Assembly: GCF_001612635.1 (NCBI RefSeq)
Contig: NZ_BDAV01000009.1
Span: 372,001-436,000, forward strand
DNA: 64,000 nt
Direction: 5' to 3'
From: Nocardia africana NBRC 100379
Lineage (GTDB): Bacteria > Actinomycetota > Actinomycetes > Mycobacteriales > Mycobacteriaceae
The notes below the pieces were generated by a model that saw nothing but the letters and a program-made list of their open reading frames with translations, made no database searches and was not told where the DNA came from. Positions 36,474 to 44,722 of the stretch are shown piece after piece (within the stretch, counting starts at the first letter, position 1; the number at the start of each line of letters is the position of its first letter). The position numbers and the translations under genes are program-made.

Positions 36474-37052
36474 ATGACCTCCGAGAACACCCCGGTGCCC
36501 CCACTCGACGGTGAACGCGCCGATCTGCTCGCCCAGCTCGCCGCCGCACGCAGCGCTCTGCGCGGCACCGTCGACGGGTTGACCGACGAGCAGGCCGGCG
36601 CGCATCCCACCGTCAGTGCCCTGTCGCTGGGCGGGCTGGTCAAACATGTGGCGGCCATGGAGGACAACTGGCTGCGGTTCGTGGTGGAGGGTCCCTCGGC
36701 CATGTCCTACGAGCTGCCCGAGGGCGTCACGTGGGCGGACTTCGCCTCCGGCACCGCGCGGGAATACCCGCAGTGGGCCATCGACCACCGCAACACCTTC
36801 GTGATGCTGCCGGGCGAAACGCTCGCCGGCATCCTGGCCCGCTACGAGCAGATCGCCGCGCGCACGCACGAGATCATCGCCGGCGTCCCTGATCTCGCGG
36901 CCACGCACCCGCTCCCCGATGCGCCGTGGCACGAAGCCGGGGCGGTCCGTAGCGTGCGCCGGGTCCTGATGCACCTCATCCACGAGACCGCGCAGCATGC
37001 CGGGCACGCCGACATCATTCGCGAGTCACTGGACGGCCGGACCGCGGGCTGA
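36474..37052 (+). CDS. DinB-family (DUF664) protein
   Basis: A 192-residue four-helix-bundle protein of the DinB/DUF664 superfamily. The three metal-binding histidines typical of the fold can be placed in LGGLVKHVAAMEDNW and LIHETAQHAGHADIIRES. Relatives include mycothiol- or bacillithiol-dependent S-transferases and maleylpyruvate isomerase, so a thiol-dependent detoxification step is plausible in this mycothiol-making lineage (inference). AAAGGA stands 6 nt before the ATG. Confidence 0.87.
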   Translation: MTSENTPVPPLDGERADLLAQLAAARSALRGTVDGLTDEQAGAHPTVSALSLGGLVKHVAAMEDNWLRFVVEGPSAMSYELPEGVTWADFASGTAREYPQWAIDHRNTFVMLPGETLAGILARYEQIAARTHEIIAGVPDLAATHPLPDAPWHEAGAVRSVRRVLMHLIHETAQHAGHADIIRESLDGRTAG

Positions 37053-37141
37053 CCTGCCGGTCGAGCACCGCACGATGCGGCGAGCCGGGTGCTGCCGGCC
37101 CGCCGCGTACCGGCCGCGCGAATGATCGGGGTGCGAAGGCA

Positions 37142-37292
37142 TCAGGACCCGGCGGTGACCCGGGCGCGTAATCCTCCGGCGGGATCGAGTTTCGTCGGGC
37201 TCGACGACCCGGGCACCGAGCCCCCCCATGGCCTCGGCGATCCGCCGGGTATTGCCGTGCGATACCGAGACACAGACGATGATCGCCTTCAT
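37142..37292 (-). pseudogene. flavodoxin gene fragment, frameshifted
   Basis: From an ATG at 37292, with a good GAGGGAG site, the minus strand encodes a flavodoxin N-terminus: MKAIIVCVSVSHGNTRRIAE, the FMN phosphate loop, then ARVVEPDE. The frame is then lost: the expected continuation DPAGGLRARVTAGS is readable in another frame and ends at a TGA (37142). The remaining two thirds of a flavodoxin are absent. It is a decayed gene; the intact start region suggests recent loss. Confidence 0.7.
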
Positions 37293-37367
37293 GCGGGCTC
37301 CCTCGCTCGTCCGGTTCGACTTGGATTCCCTGATCGTATCGACCGACGTCTCCCTTACGATGACGCC

Positions 37368-38129
37368 ATGGCGGAGATCACGGTGGAGCGGCGCGATGCG
37401 GTCGCGGTGGTGACGGTATCGGACCCGCAGCGCCGAAACGCGTTGACACTCGGGCTGTCCGAGCAGCTGGCGGCGGCCATCGCCGAGGCGGAGGCCGATG
37501 CCGGGGTGCACGCGGTGGTGATCACCGGGGCTCCGCCGGCATTCTGCGCGGGCGCAGACCTCAGCGCACTCGGGGAGGCGGCGGAGGAAGGCTTGCGGGC
37601 CATCTACGCCGGATTCCTCGCCGTGGCCGAGTGCTCGCTGCCCACCGTCGCGGCGGTCGGCGGGGCCGCGGTCGGCGCGGGGCTGAATCTGGCGCTGGCC
37701 GCCGATGTGCGCCTCGCCGGTCCGCGCGCTCGCTTCGATGCGCGATTCCTGCGGCTGGGTATCCATCCGGGCGGCGGCATGACCTGGATGTTGCAGCGCG
37801 CCGTCGGGTCGCAGCAGGCGGCGGCCATGACGCTGCTCGGCGAGATCCTCGATGCCGACGCGGCACACAGCGCGGGCCTGGTGCATCGTGTCGTACTCGG
37901 CGACCACGACGACTTGCTTTCCGCCGCAGTCGAATTGGCGTCCGGCGCGGCGGCGGCGCCGCGCAATCTACTGGTCACCACCAAGCGCACCATGCGCCAC
38001 ACACGCACCCTGGACTCGCACGCCGACGCCGTCGACGCGGAGATCGTGCCCCAGGTGGCATCGCTGGATTCGGAGGAATTCGCCGCCCGCCTGGCCGCGA
38101 TGAAGGCGCGCATCAGCGCCCCGCGATAG
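37368..38129 (+). CDS. enoyl-CoA hydratase/isomerase family protein
   Basis: Crotonase-fold enzyme of 253 residues. The oxyanion-hole loops are AFCAGADLSALG and VGGAAVGAGLNLALAADVRL. Of the two usual glutamates, the second position reads LGIHPGGG, with Asp/His replacing the common Pro-Glu. It may therefore not be a classical hydratase but another crotonase activity (isomerase, hydrolase). TACGAT lies 6 nt before the ATG, so the mRNA is likely leaderless. The gene is divergent from the flavodoxin remnant. Confidence 0.87.
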   Translation: MAEITVERRDAVAVVTVSDPQRRNALTLGLSEQLAAAIAEAEADAGVHAVVITGAPPAFCAGADLSALGEAAEEGLRAIYAGFLAVAECSLPTVAAVGGAAVGAGLNLALAADVRLAGPRARFDARFLRLGIHPGGGMTWMLQRAVGSQQAAAMTLLGEILDADAAHSAGLVHRVVLGDHDDLLSAAVELASGAAAAPRNLLVTTKRTMRHTRTLDSHADAVDAEIVPQVASLDSEEFAARLAAMKARISAPR

Positions 38130-38267
38130 TCGACCGGCCGGACGCCTGCGCTGGGAACGCGTGCGCACCGACGTGGCCGTTCTCCCGCGCACCGATGAGG
38201 TGCTCAACGCCGGCACCGTCAACGCGCGCCTTCGGCCTCGCGACGCGACCGTAGATCCGGAGCCTGA

Positions 38268-39686
38268 TCAAGCCGCCCCGAACCACCTCGGAAGATGGGC
38301 GAACAGATCGTCCTGGGCGTCGCCGACCCAGGCCACATGCCCGTCCGGTCGCAACAGCACCGCGGGGACATCGAGTTCCTCGCTGACGTCGACGACGTGA
38401 TCGACCCGGTCGGCCCATCCCGCCACCGACAACCGGCCGGTCTGATCCAGGAGCAGCCCGCGGCCCGCGTGCATCAGCTCGTAGAGGCGCCCGTCTTTCA
38501 ACCGCACGTCGCGCAGACGCCGCCCGACCAGTTCGTGCTCTGCACCGAAGTCGTAGCGGATCGCGGTGGCGGTGATCTTCTCGGTCAGCCGCCGGTTGAC
38601 CTCCTCGATATCGATGAGCTCCGTCAGCAGCCGGCGCACCGCCCGGGCGCCCGGCTCGAGTGATATCAGCTCCATCTGCGCGCGCGTATTGTCCAGCACG
38701 TCGGCGGCGACCGGATGTCGCTCGGACTCGTAGGTGTCCAGCAGACCGACGGGCGCCCAGCCGGCGAGTTCGGCGGCCAGCTTCCACCCCAGGTTGAACG
38801 CGTCCTGGATGCCGAGGTTGAGGCCCTGACCGCCGACCGGAGGATGGATGTGCGCCGCATCCCCGGCCAGCAGTACCCGCCCGGACCGATACCGCTCGGC
38901 CAGCCGGGTCGCGTCGCCGAAACGCGACAGCCAGCGCGGTGAATGCACGCCGAAGTCGGTGCCGGCGGTGGCCACCAGCTGCCGCTTCACCTCCTCCATC
39001 GTCGGCGGAACCGTCCGGTCCTCGGACAGTCCCTCGGCCGGCACCACGAAGCGGAACGTCCCATTGCCCGACGGCCCGACCCCGAAACGCCGCTGTGTCT
39101 TGCGGACCTCGGTCACCACCGCGGTCACGGTCTCCAGCGGCGCGTCCAGCTCGACCTCTCCCAGCAGTGTCTCCACCTGCGTCGGTTCACCGGGGAAATC
39201 GATCCCGGCGAGTTTGCGCACGGTGCTGCGCCCGCCGTCGCAGCCGACGAGATACTGCGCGCGTAGCCGGTTGCCGTCGGCCAGTTCCACGGTCACGCCC
39301 TCCGCGTCCTGCGTGGCGCCGACCACTTCGCAGCCGCGCCGGAGGTCGACGCCGAGTTCGGCCGCGTGTTCGGCGAGCAGTCGATCGGTCACAGTCTGCG
39401 GAATGCCGAGCACATAGGCATGGGCCGAGTCCAGTTCCGGCTGCGGTGCCGTGATACCGGCGAAGAACCCGCCGACCGGGTACTTCGTGCCCAGGGCGAC
39501 GAAGCGCTCCAGCAGCCCGCGCTGATCCATCACCTCGATACTGCGCGCGTGCAGGCCCAGCGCGCGAACAACCTTCGTCGGCTCGGTCTCCTTCTCCAGC
39601 ACGACCGGGTTCAGTCCGTGCAACCGCAACTCGCACGCCAGCATCAGACCGGTAGGTCCGGCGCCGGCAACGATCACGTCAATCAT
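38268..39686 (-). CDS. rox: rifampicin monooxygenase (class A flavoprotein)
   Basis: FAD-dependent hydroxylase of 472 residues that inactivates rifamycins. From memory it is nearly collinear with the characterised N. farcinica enzyme. It shares the FAD motif VIVAGAGPTGLMLACEL, ALGLHARSIEVMDQRGLL, VRKTQRRFGVGPSGNGTFR, the second FAD motif VLLAGDAAHIHPPVGGQGLN, and a C-terminal thioredoxin-like domain ending near LPRWFGAA. I chose the ATG at 39686 (MIDVIVAGAG); the longer frame to 39773 would run over the upstream regulatory site. A rifampin-associated element lies about 92 nt upstream, so rifamycin induction is expected. Confidence 0.93.
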   Translation of the reverse strand: MIDVIVAGAGPTGLMLACELRLHGLNPVVLEKETEPTKVVRALGLHARSIEVMDQRGLLERFVALGTKYPVGGFFAGITAPQPELDSAHAYVLGIPQTVTDRLLAEHAAELGVDLRRGCEVVGATQDAEGVTVELADGNRLRAQYLVGCDGGRSTVRKLAGIDFPGEPTQVETLLGEVELDAPLETVTAVVTEVRKTQRRFGVGPSGNGTFRFVVPAEGLSEDRTVPPTMEEVKRQLVATAGTDFGVHSPRWLSRFGDATRLAERYRSGRVLLAGDAAHIHPPVGGQGLNLGIQDAFNLGWKLAAELAGWAPVGLLDTYESERHPVAADVLDNTRAQMELISLEPGARAVRRLLTELIDIEEVNRRLTEKITATAIRYDFGAEHELVGRRLRDVRLKDGRLYELMHAGRGLLLDQTGRLSVAGWADRVDHVVDVSEELDVPAVLLRPDGHVAWVGDAQDDLFAHLPRWFGAA

Positions 39687-39777
39687 GAAACCCCATTCGA
39701 CGGTGATGGCCCAGCCCGCGGAGCAGCCGATTTCCGCAGGTCCTGGCGTTGGCCCGACGATTGTGCAGCACACCCCC

Positions 39778-39796
39778 GGCCTTGCCGCAAGACCCC
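39778..39796 (-). promoter_or_regulatory. rifampin-associated element (RAE) upstream of rox
   Basis: On the minus strand these 19 bases read GGGGTCTTGCGGCAAGGCC, with the dyad CTTGC-G-GCAAG at its centre. From memory this matches the 19-bp RAE found before rifamycin-inactivating genes in actinobacteria. A possible -10 TATATA lies just upstream at 39809-39804. Confidence 0.85.
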
Positions 39797-39861
39797 TGTG
39801 CGCTATATATTGAAGGTGGAGGGGGTTCCTTTTCGTCGCGGACTATGGTTCCGCCCGCCGC

Positions 39862-40206
39862 TCACACCTCGCGAGTCATGAACGCACTCGTCCCGTTGTC
39901 GAGGTAGTCACCGAACGCGCCGCAGGCGACGAATCCGCACCGCTCATACAGTGCCCGCGCGGGCCGAAACGCCTCGCCCGCACCGGTTTCCAGGCTCACG
40001 CGCATCCAGCCGCGGGCGCGGGCAAGCTCGAGCAGATGTGTGACGATCGCGGCTCCGACGCCGTGTCCGCGCGCAGCTTCGACGATGTGCATCGATTTCA
40101 GTTCCGCGTGCCCGGCACCGAGATCGCGCAGCGCGCCCATACCCAGCAGCAGACCGTCGCGGCGGGCGGTGACCAGCGTGAGCGCGGCGATTGTCACGGA
40201 CGGCAC
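39862..40206 (-). CDS. GNAT-family N-acetyltransferase, N-terminally short
   Basis: A 114-residue GNAT. The acetyl-CoA-binding segment is intact (ELKSMHIVEAARGHGVGAAI) and so is the C-terminal half (RVSLETGAGEAF, ALYERCGFV, FMTREV). Relatives have about 40 more residues at the N-terminus. Here an in-frame TGA lies 9 nt before the first possible start (GTG 40206), so the upstream part is missing or encoded in no frame. It may be a truncated, inactive gene. It is divergent from the tyrosine recombinase gene 65 nt away. Confidence 0.7.
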   Translation of the reverse strand: MPSVTIAALTLVTARRDGLLLGMGALRDLGAGHAELKSMHIVEAARGHGVGAAIVTHLLELARARGWMRVSLETGAGEAFRPARALYERCGFVACGAFGDYLDNGTSAFMTREV

Positions 40207-40271
40207 GGTCGTTCATTCTTCCCGGCGCGGGCGGGCGCGGCGAACGTCGTTGCCCGGTAGCCTGTCTCGCG

Positions 40272-41486
40272 ATGAGCGTGTCACCGGATCCCCTGGTCGT
40301 CGATATCGCCGTGCCGGAGGCGGTTCGCACCGAATTACGGCGGGGCGTGCGCAGTGTGCTCGTCGACACGGTCGCCCTGCGGATGGTGCGGGAGCGCTTC
40401 GACACCGAGCAGGCCGGGGCGCTGGGCCGCTATCTCGAGGCCTCGCAGTCGCCGAATACGGTGCGCGCCTACCGTTCCGACTGGATCGGGTGGTCGGCGT
40501 GGTGTGCGGCCGAGGCGCGGTGCGCACTCCCCGCGGACGCCCTGGATGTCGCGGTCTATCTTGCCGCGGCCGCCGATGCGCGAAAACCGTCCGGCGAGTG
40601 GGCATTCGGGCCGGCCACGCTGGAACGCAAGAGCGCCGCCATCGCCGCGGTCCATGCCGCCAACGGGCTGCCCTCCCCGACCCGATCGGATGTGGTGCGG
40701 CTGACGCTGCGCGGCATTCGCCGTACCCGCCGCAGCGTGCCGAACCGCAAGCGTCCCGTGCTGCTGCACACGCTGGAACAACTGCTGGACGGATTACCGG
40801 CGCCGGGCTGGCCCACCGAGCCGGCCCGCCGCCGCGACCGGCTCATGCTGCTCGTCGGCTTCGCCGGGGCACTGCGCCGCAGCGAACTCGCCGGACTACG
40901 CGTCGGCGATGTGGCGGTCACGGTCGATCACCGCACCGGCGAGCCCGTGCTGCTGGTGCGGCTGCCGGCGACCAAAACCGATCCGACCGGCGCCGGCGCC
41001 CAATCGGTGGCCCTGCCGCGCGGAGCGCGGCCCTCGACGTGTCCGGTGTGCGCCTTCGCGGACTGGATCGACCTGCGCGACATCCACTTCGAGGGCGGCG
41101 CCGACGATCTGCGGTCCTGGACCGAGCGCACCGTCACCGCCACCGACATCCACCGCTGCCACGGCTTCACCGGCGCCACCCGGGTCGATCCGGCGGCCCC
41201 GCTGTTCCCGCCGGTTTCGCGGCACGGCGGCATCGGCGCGCAGCCGATCTCGGGACGGGCGGTGGCGGAACTGGTGAAACGCTATGCCGCACGAGCCGGA
41301 CTGGATCCGGCCCTGTTCTCCGGACATTCGCTGCGCGCCGGATTCGCCACCCAGGCCGCACTGGGCGGGGCGAGCGACCGCGAAATCATGCGCCAGGGCC
41401 GCTGGTCCAATCCGCGCACCGTGCACGGTTACATCCGCACCGCGAATCCGTTGGAGGACAACGCGGTAACCAAATTGGGCTTGTGA
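40272..41486 (+). CDS. tyrosine recombinase/integrase
   Basis: Site-specific recombinase of 404 residues. The N-terminal core-binding domain spans about 40-150 (SPNTVRAYRSDWIGWSAWC). The catalytic residues are all visible: R202 (ALRRSEL), K235 (ATKTD), H352 and R355 (HSLR), W378 (GRWSN) and Y387 (HGYIR). It should cut and rejoin DNA at specific sites. No excisionase, relaxase or tRNA target is next to it, so any element it belonged to is reduced or its limits are not visible. TAGCCT lies 8 nt before the ATG. A large perfect inverted repeat 4 kb to the left is one possible target (speculation). Confidence 0.92.
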   Translation: MSVSPDPLVVDIAVPEAVRTELRRGVRSVLVDTVALRMVRERFDTEQAGALGRYLEASQSPNTVRAYRSDWIGWSAWCAAEARCALPADALDVAVYLAAAADARKPSGEWAFGPATLERKSAAIAAVHAANGLPSPTRSDVVRLTLRGIRRTRRSVPNRKRPVLLHTLEQLLDGLPAPGWPTEPARRRDRLMLLVGFAGALRRSELAGLRVGDVAVTVDHRTGEPVLLVRLPATKTDPTGAGAQSVALPRGARPSTCPVCAFADWIDLRDIHFEGGADDLRSWTERTVTATDIHRCHGFTGATRVDPAAPLFPPVSRHGGIGAQPISGRAVAELVKRYAARAGLDPALFSGHSLRAGFATQAALGGASDREIMRQGRWSNPRTVHGYIRTANPLEDNAVTKLGL

Positions 41487-41564
41487 AGCCGGAAGGGGGA
41501 ACCCCATCCCTCGCTCGCACACTCCGCGCCCACAGCATCGGCATATTCGCGGTCCCGCAGCGGC

Positions 41565-42200
41565 CTAATGGTGGTTCCGAGGAGTGGGTGCGGGGAAGAG
41601 CAGGCGTGCGGCGCGGGTGATGGTGTGGCGAATATCGGCGATGTTGGCGGGGTTGGTCGTCAGGTCGAGCAGACAGGTGGTCAGGACGTGGCCGAGGATC
41701 AGGGCCTGGTCGTGGTCGTCGGTCCAGTCGGGGTCGGCCAGCGCGGCGCGGACGAGTTCGGTGAACAGGGGCCGCCAGACCCTGATGCCGGGCCCGTCGC
41801 CGGAGTGCACGGAGTTCATTCCGGCTTGCAGCAGGTTGCGGTCCTCGGCGGCCCAACCGATGAACTGGGAGAACGCGGAGGCGATCCGGTCGGCGGGCTC
41901 GGCGGCGGGGTCCGCGGGCAGCCGCTCGAGACGGGCGAGGGTGTCCAGGGCCCAGTCGGCCATGAGGTGCTGGATCAGGCCGTCCTTGGAACCGAAGTAG
42001 CGGTACACGGTGACCGGGGTGGTGCCGGCCTCAGCGGCGACCTCGCGGATCGTGACGCCCTTGTAGCCGTGCCGGGAGGCCATCGCGCGTGCGACGGCGG
42101 CGATCTCGGCACGGCGCGCGCGTTCGGCGGGACCGAATTCGCGGACCACGCGCAGGGAATCGCGGGACTCGCGCAGCAGGGCAGCAGTGTCATCGACCAC
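41565..42200 (-). CDS. TetR-family repressor of the P450-hydrolase operon
   Basis: A 211-residue TetR regulator. The HTH covers about residues 30-77 (EIAAVARAMASRHGYKGVTI, then VAAEAGTTPVTVYRYFGSKD). The C-terminal ligand domain runs to 205. It is transcribed away from the P450 gene, with a 30-nt perfect palindrome in the gap. It therefore most likely represses the P450 and hydrolase genes until a substrate-like ligand binds. The GTG start has TACCCT 6 nt upstream, so a leaderless transcript is likely. Confidence 0.9.
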   Translation of the reverse strand: MVDDTAALLRESRDSLRVVREFGPAERARRAEIAAVARAMASRHGYKGVTIREVAAEAGTTPVTVYRYFGSKDGLIQHLMADWALDTLARLERLPADPAAEPADRIASAFSQFIGWAAEDRNLLQAGMNSVHSGDGPGIRVWRPLFTELVRAALADPDWTDDHDQALILGHVLTTCLLDLTTNPANIADIRHTITRAARLLFPAPTPRNHH

Positions 42201-42225
42201 CGTTCGAGGGTACCGCAGAACGGGA

Positions 42226-42255
42226 ACACGTTGTATAACGTGTTATACAACGTGT
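42226..42255. promoter_or_regulatory. 30-nt palindromic TetR operator
   Basis: ACACGTTGTATAAC (42226-42239) and GTTATACAACGTGT (42242-42255) are exact reverse complements around GT. The site ends 15 nt before the P450 ATG and lies upstream of the tetR promoter box, so it can control both directions. Confidence 0.88.
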
Positions 42256-42270
42256 GAAAGGCTGGTTGCG

Positions 42271-43473
42271 ATGACTGTTCCCGACGTGTTCTCCCCCGAG
42301 GCATTGCAGGACCCGTATCCGCTGCTCGACCGGTTGCGTGTCGCTGGGGACGTGCATTTTCTGCCTGATCAGCAGCTGTATGTGGTGCTCGGGTTCGATG
42401 CGATCCGCACGGTGCTGGCCGATCCGCAGACCTATTCGAGCAATCTGGTCGCGGTGTTGTCGGCGGCGGGGTCGGCGACGGTGTCGGTGGTCGAGGCCGG
42501 TGGCGGAGTGGATGTGCTGGCGACCGCGGATCCGCCCACGCACACCGCGCAGCGGGCGCTGGTGATGTCGCGGTTCAGCCCGCGTGCGGTGGCCGAGACG
42601 AGCGAGCTGATCGATGCCGCGGTCGCCCCGGCGGTGGCCGGGCTGGTCGCTGCCGGCGGCGGCGACTGGATGGCCGCGGTCGCGCACCGTGTGCCGGTGC
42701 AGGTGATCGGTGAGCTGATCGGGCTCCCACGCGAAGACCATCAGCGCCTCGCCGACTGGTCGGACGCGGCGATCGATCTGGTGTCCGGGGTCGCAAGTCC
42801 CGAACGCGCCGGGCAGGCCGCGCTCGCCGTGCTCGAGTTCGTCGGGTATCTGGGCGAGCGCCTCGACCAGGCCCACCCGGGGCAGGACGCCGGGATACTC
42901 GGCAGCGTCGCCGCTGCGGTCGCTTCGGGAACCCTGACCCGCGATCAGGGCGCGATGCTGCTGGTGCAGCTGGTCACCGCGGGTGCGGAGTCGACCGCGA
43001 GCCTTCTGGGCACCGCGGTGCGGATGGTGGCCTGCGATGAGCATCTGCAAGCCACGCTGCGCGCCGAGCCCGACCGGATCGCCGCACTGGTGGAGGAAGC
43101 GGTGCGGATCGAGAGCCCGTTCCGGGGCCACTTCCGTGTCACCACCGCACCGACGCGCCTGGCCGGGGTGCAACTGGAACAGGGCGCGCGACTGATGCTG
43201 ATGTGGGGCGCGTCCAATCGCGACCCGCGCATCGTCGAACAACCCGAGCGGGTCGACCTCGACCGTGCTCAGCCGAAACTGCATCACAGCTTCGGCCGCG
43301 GCATCCACTTCTGCCTCGGCGCTCACCTCGCCCGCAAAGAAACCACCCAGGCCGTGCGGGCACTGCTGGACGCCACCGCCACCGTCACACTGCGCGACCG
43401 CGAACCGGTCTACGTACCCAGCCTGATCGTGCGCCGCCTGGCGCATCTGCACCTGTCGGTCACCCCCGCATGA
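42271..43473 (+). CDS. cytochrome P450
   Basis: Bacterial-type P450, 400 residues. The I-helix reads TAGAESTAS, with Glu-Ser in place of the more usual acid-Thr pair position. The K-helix is EEAVRIESPFRG, and the heme loop FGRGIHFCLGAHLA has ligand C348. GAAAGG precedes the ATG. The stop overlaps the start of an alpha/beta hydrolase gene (ATGA), so the two are co-translated. Together they suggest oxidation of a small substrate followed by ester hydrolysis, induced through the divergent TetR. The substrate is unknown and no ferredoxin is nearby. Confidence 0.93.
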   Translation: MTVPDVFSPEALQDPYPLLDRLRVAGDVHFLPDQQLYVVLGFDAIRTVLADPQTYSSNLVAVLSAAGSATVSVVEAGGGVDVLATADPPTHTAQRALVMSRFSPRAVAETSELIDAAVAPAVAGLVAAGGGDWMAAVAHRVPVQVIGELIGLPREDHQRLADWSDAAIDLVSGVASPERAGQAALAVLEFVGYLGERLDQAHPGQDAGILGSVAAAVASGTLTRDQGAMLLVQLVTAGAESTASLLGTAVRMVACDEHLQATLRAEPDRIAALVEEAVRIESPFRGHFRVTTAPTRLAGVQLEQGARLMLMWGASNRDPRIVEQPERVDLDRAQPKLHHSFGRGIHFCLGAHLARKETTQAVRALLDATATVTLRDREPVYVPSLIVRRLAHLHLSVTPA

Positions 43474-44426
43474 TCGCCGCACCGAGCCCACGGACCCTCG
43501 GCTCGGACCTGGTATCGGGACCGATCGCTCGACTTCGCGACCACCGCCACTTCCACCCCGACCTGCGCCCCTACGCGCTGGTCCTACCGCGCGAGTCCAT
43601 CGGCCCCCGCACGCTGCCGATCATGCGACGCATCGCCGCACGCATCCGGCCCCATCCCGCCGCTAGAGTCATCGATCTCGACCGGGGTGTGCGGGTCCGC
43701 GTGTTCGGTACGACCGACGACCAGGCACCGGGACCGGCACTGCTATGGATCCACGGCGGCGGCTACGTCTTCGGCACCGCCGCCCAGGACGACCGCTGGT
43801 GTCACCAGATCGCCACCCGCACAGGAGTTCTCGTCGCCTCCGTCGACTACCGGCTCGCCCCCGAACACCCCTACCCGGCAGCATTACACGACTGCCACCT
43901 CGCCCTGACATGGCTGGCCTCCCGGCCCGGCGTCGATCCCGGCCGCATCATCCTCGCCGGAGCCAGCGCCGGCGGCGGCCTCGCCGCCGCACTCGCCGCG
44001 CACACCCTCGATCACGGGCCCGTGATCCCGGTACAACAGCTGCTGTTCTATCCCATGCTCGACCACACCCCACTGCCTGACACCAGCACCCGGCATCGAC
44101 TGTGGGGACCGCGCAGCAACGCCTTCGCCTGGGACAGCTATCTCACGGGCGCCGATCCCGCCGACGCGGTGCCCGCTCATCGCCGCGATCTCACCGGACT
44201 CCCCCCGGCGTGGATCGCCGTCGGCGATCTCGACCTGCTCCACGACCAGAATGTTCGCTACCACCGGGCCCTGACCGGCGCCGGGGTCGACAGCCAGTTC
44301 ACCGTCATCCCCGGCGCCTTCCACGGCTTCGACACTGTCGCACCCGGCACCGCGATCACCCGGCACCTGCACCGCGAGGCGCTGCACGCAATCCGCACCG
44401 CCGCGACCACACCGCCGCGACGATGA
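43470..44426 (+). CDS. alpha/beta hydrolase, hormone-sensitive-lipase family
   Basis: Esterase of 318 residues. The oxyanion motif is WIHGGGYVFG, the nucleophile motif GASAGGGLAAAL, the acid DLDLLHDQ and the histidine GAFHGFDT. This is the HSL/family IV arrangement. It overlaps the P450 gene by 4 nt. Substrates are short acyl esters in the family; the specific one here is unknown. No signal peptide is present. Confidence 0.92.
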   Translation: MIAAPSPRTLGSDLVSGPIARLRDHRHFHPDLRPYALVLPRESIGPRTLPIMRRIAARIRPHPAARVIDLDRGVRVRVFGTTDDQAPGPALLWIHGGGYVFGTAAQDDRWCHQIATRTGVLVASVDYRLAPEHPYPAALHDCHLALTWLASRPGVDPGRIILAGASAGGGLAAALAAHTLDHGPVIPVQQLLFYPMLDHTPLPDTSTRHRLWGPRSNAFAWDSYLTGADPADAVPAHRRDLTGLPPAWIAVGDLDLLHDQNVRYHRALTGAGVDSQFTVIPGAFHGFDTVAPGTAITRHLHREALHAIRTAATTPPRR

Positions 44427-44722
44427 ATCGGAATCAATTGCGTTTTCTGGCCGGCACCGGTCTCGCCGCCCGTCGTGACCGACGACCGGTCGAACAGTTC
44501 GCGGCCAGGACGGAACACGGTAGTCCTTGTGACATCTAACCCGTTGCGCGAAAGCGCATTTCATGGCTTGCGCCGGCAGGGTCGGGACTTTACGGATACT
44601 GCGACCTGGAGATATGACAAAAGGAATGCGTTGATTCGCACCGAATGTCGGGCAAATCGAATTTCCCTTTTGCGCGACGCGGCATTTTATGCCCCCTGGC
44701 GCAGGCCAATACCTTCCAATTC
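44427..44722. other. AT-richer intergenic region with a GNRA hairpin
   Basis: No gene is seen in this 296-base gap, which is less GC-rich than its neighbours. TGCGC-GAAA-GCGCA (44545-44558) followed by TTT resembles an intrinsic terminator for the preceding operon. The amidase promoter must lie to its right, but I could not place it. Confidence 0.5.

Noticed and set aside
38161..38400. 79-codon plus-strand frame downstream of the enoyl-CoA hydratase
   Set aside because: It runs antisense into the end of rox and resembles nothing I recognise.
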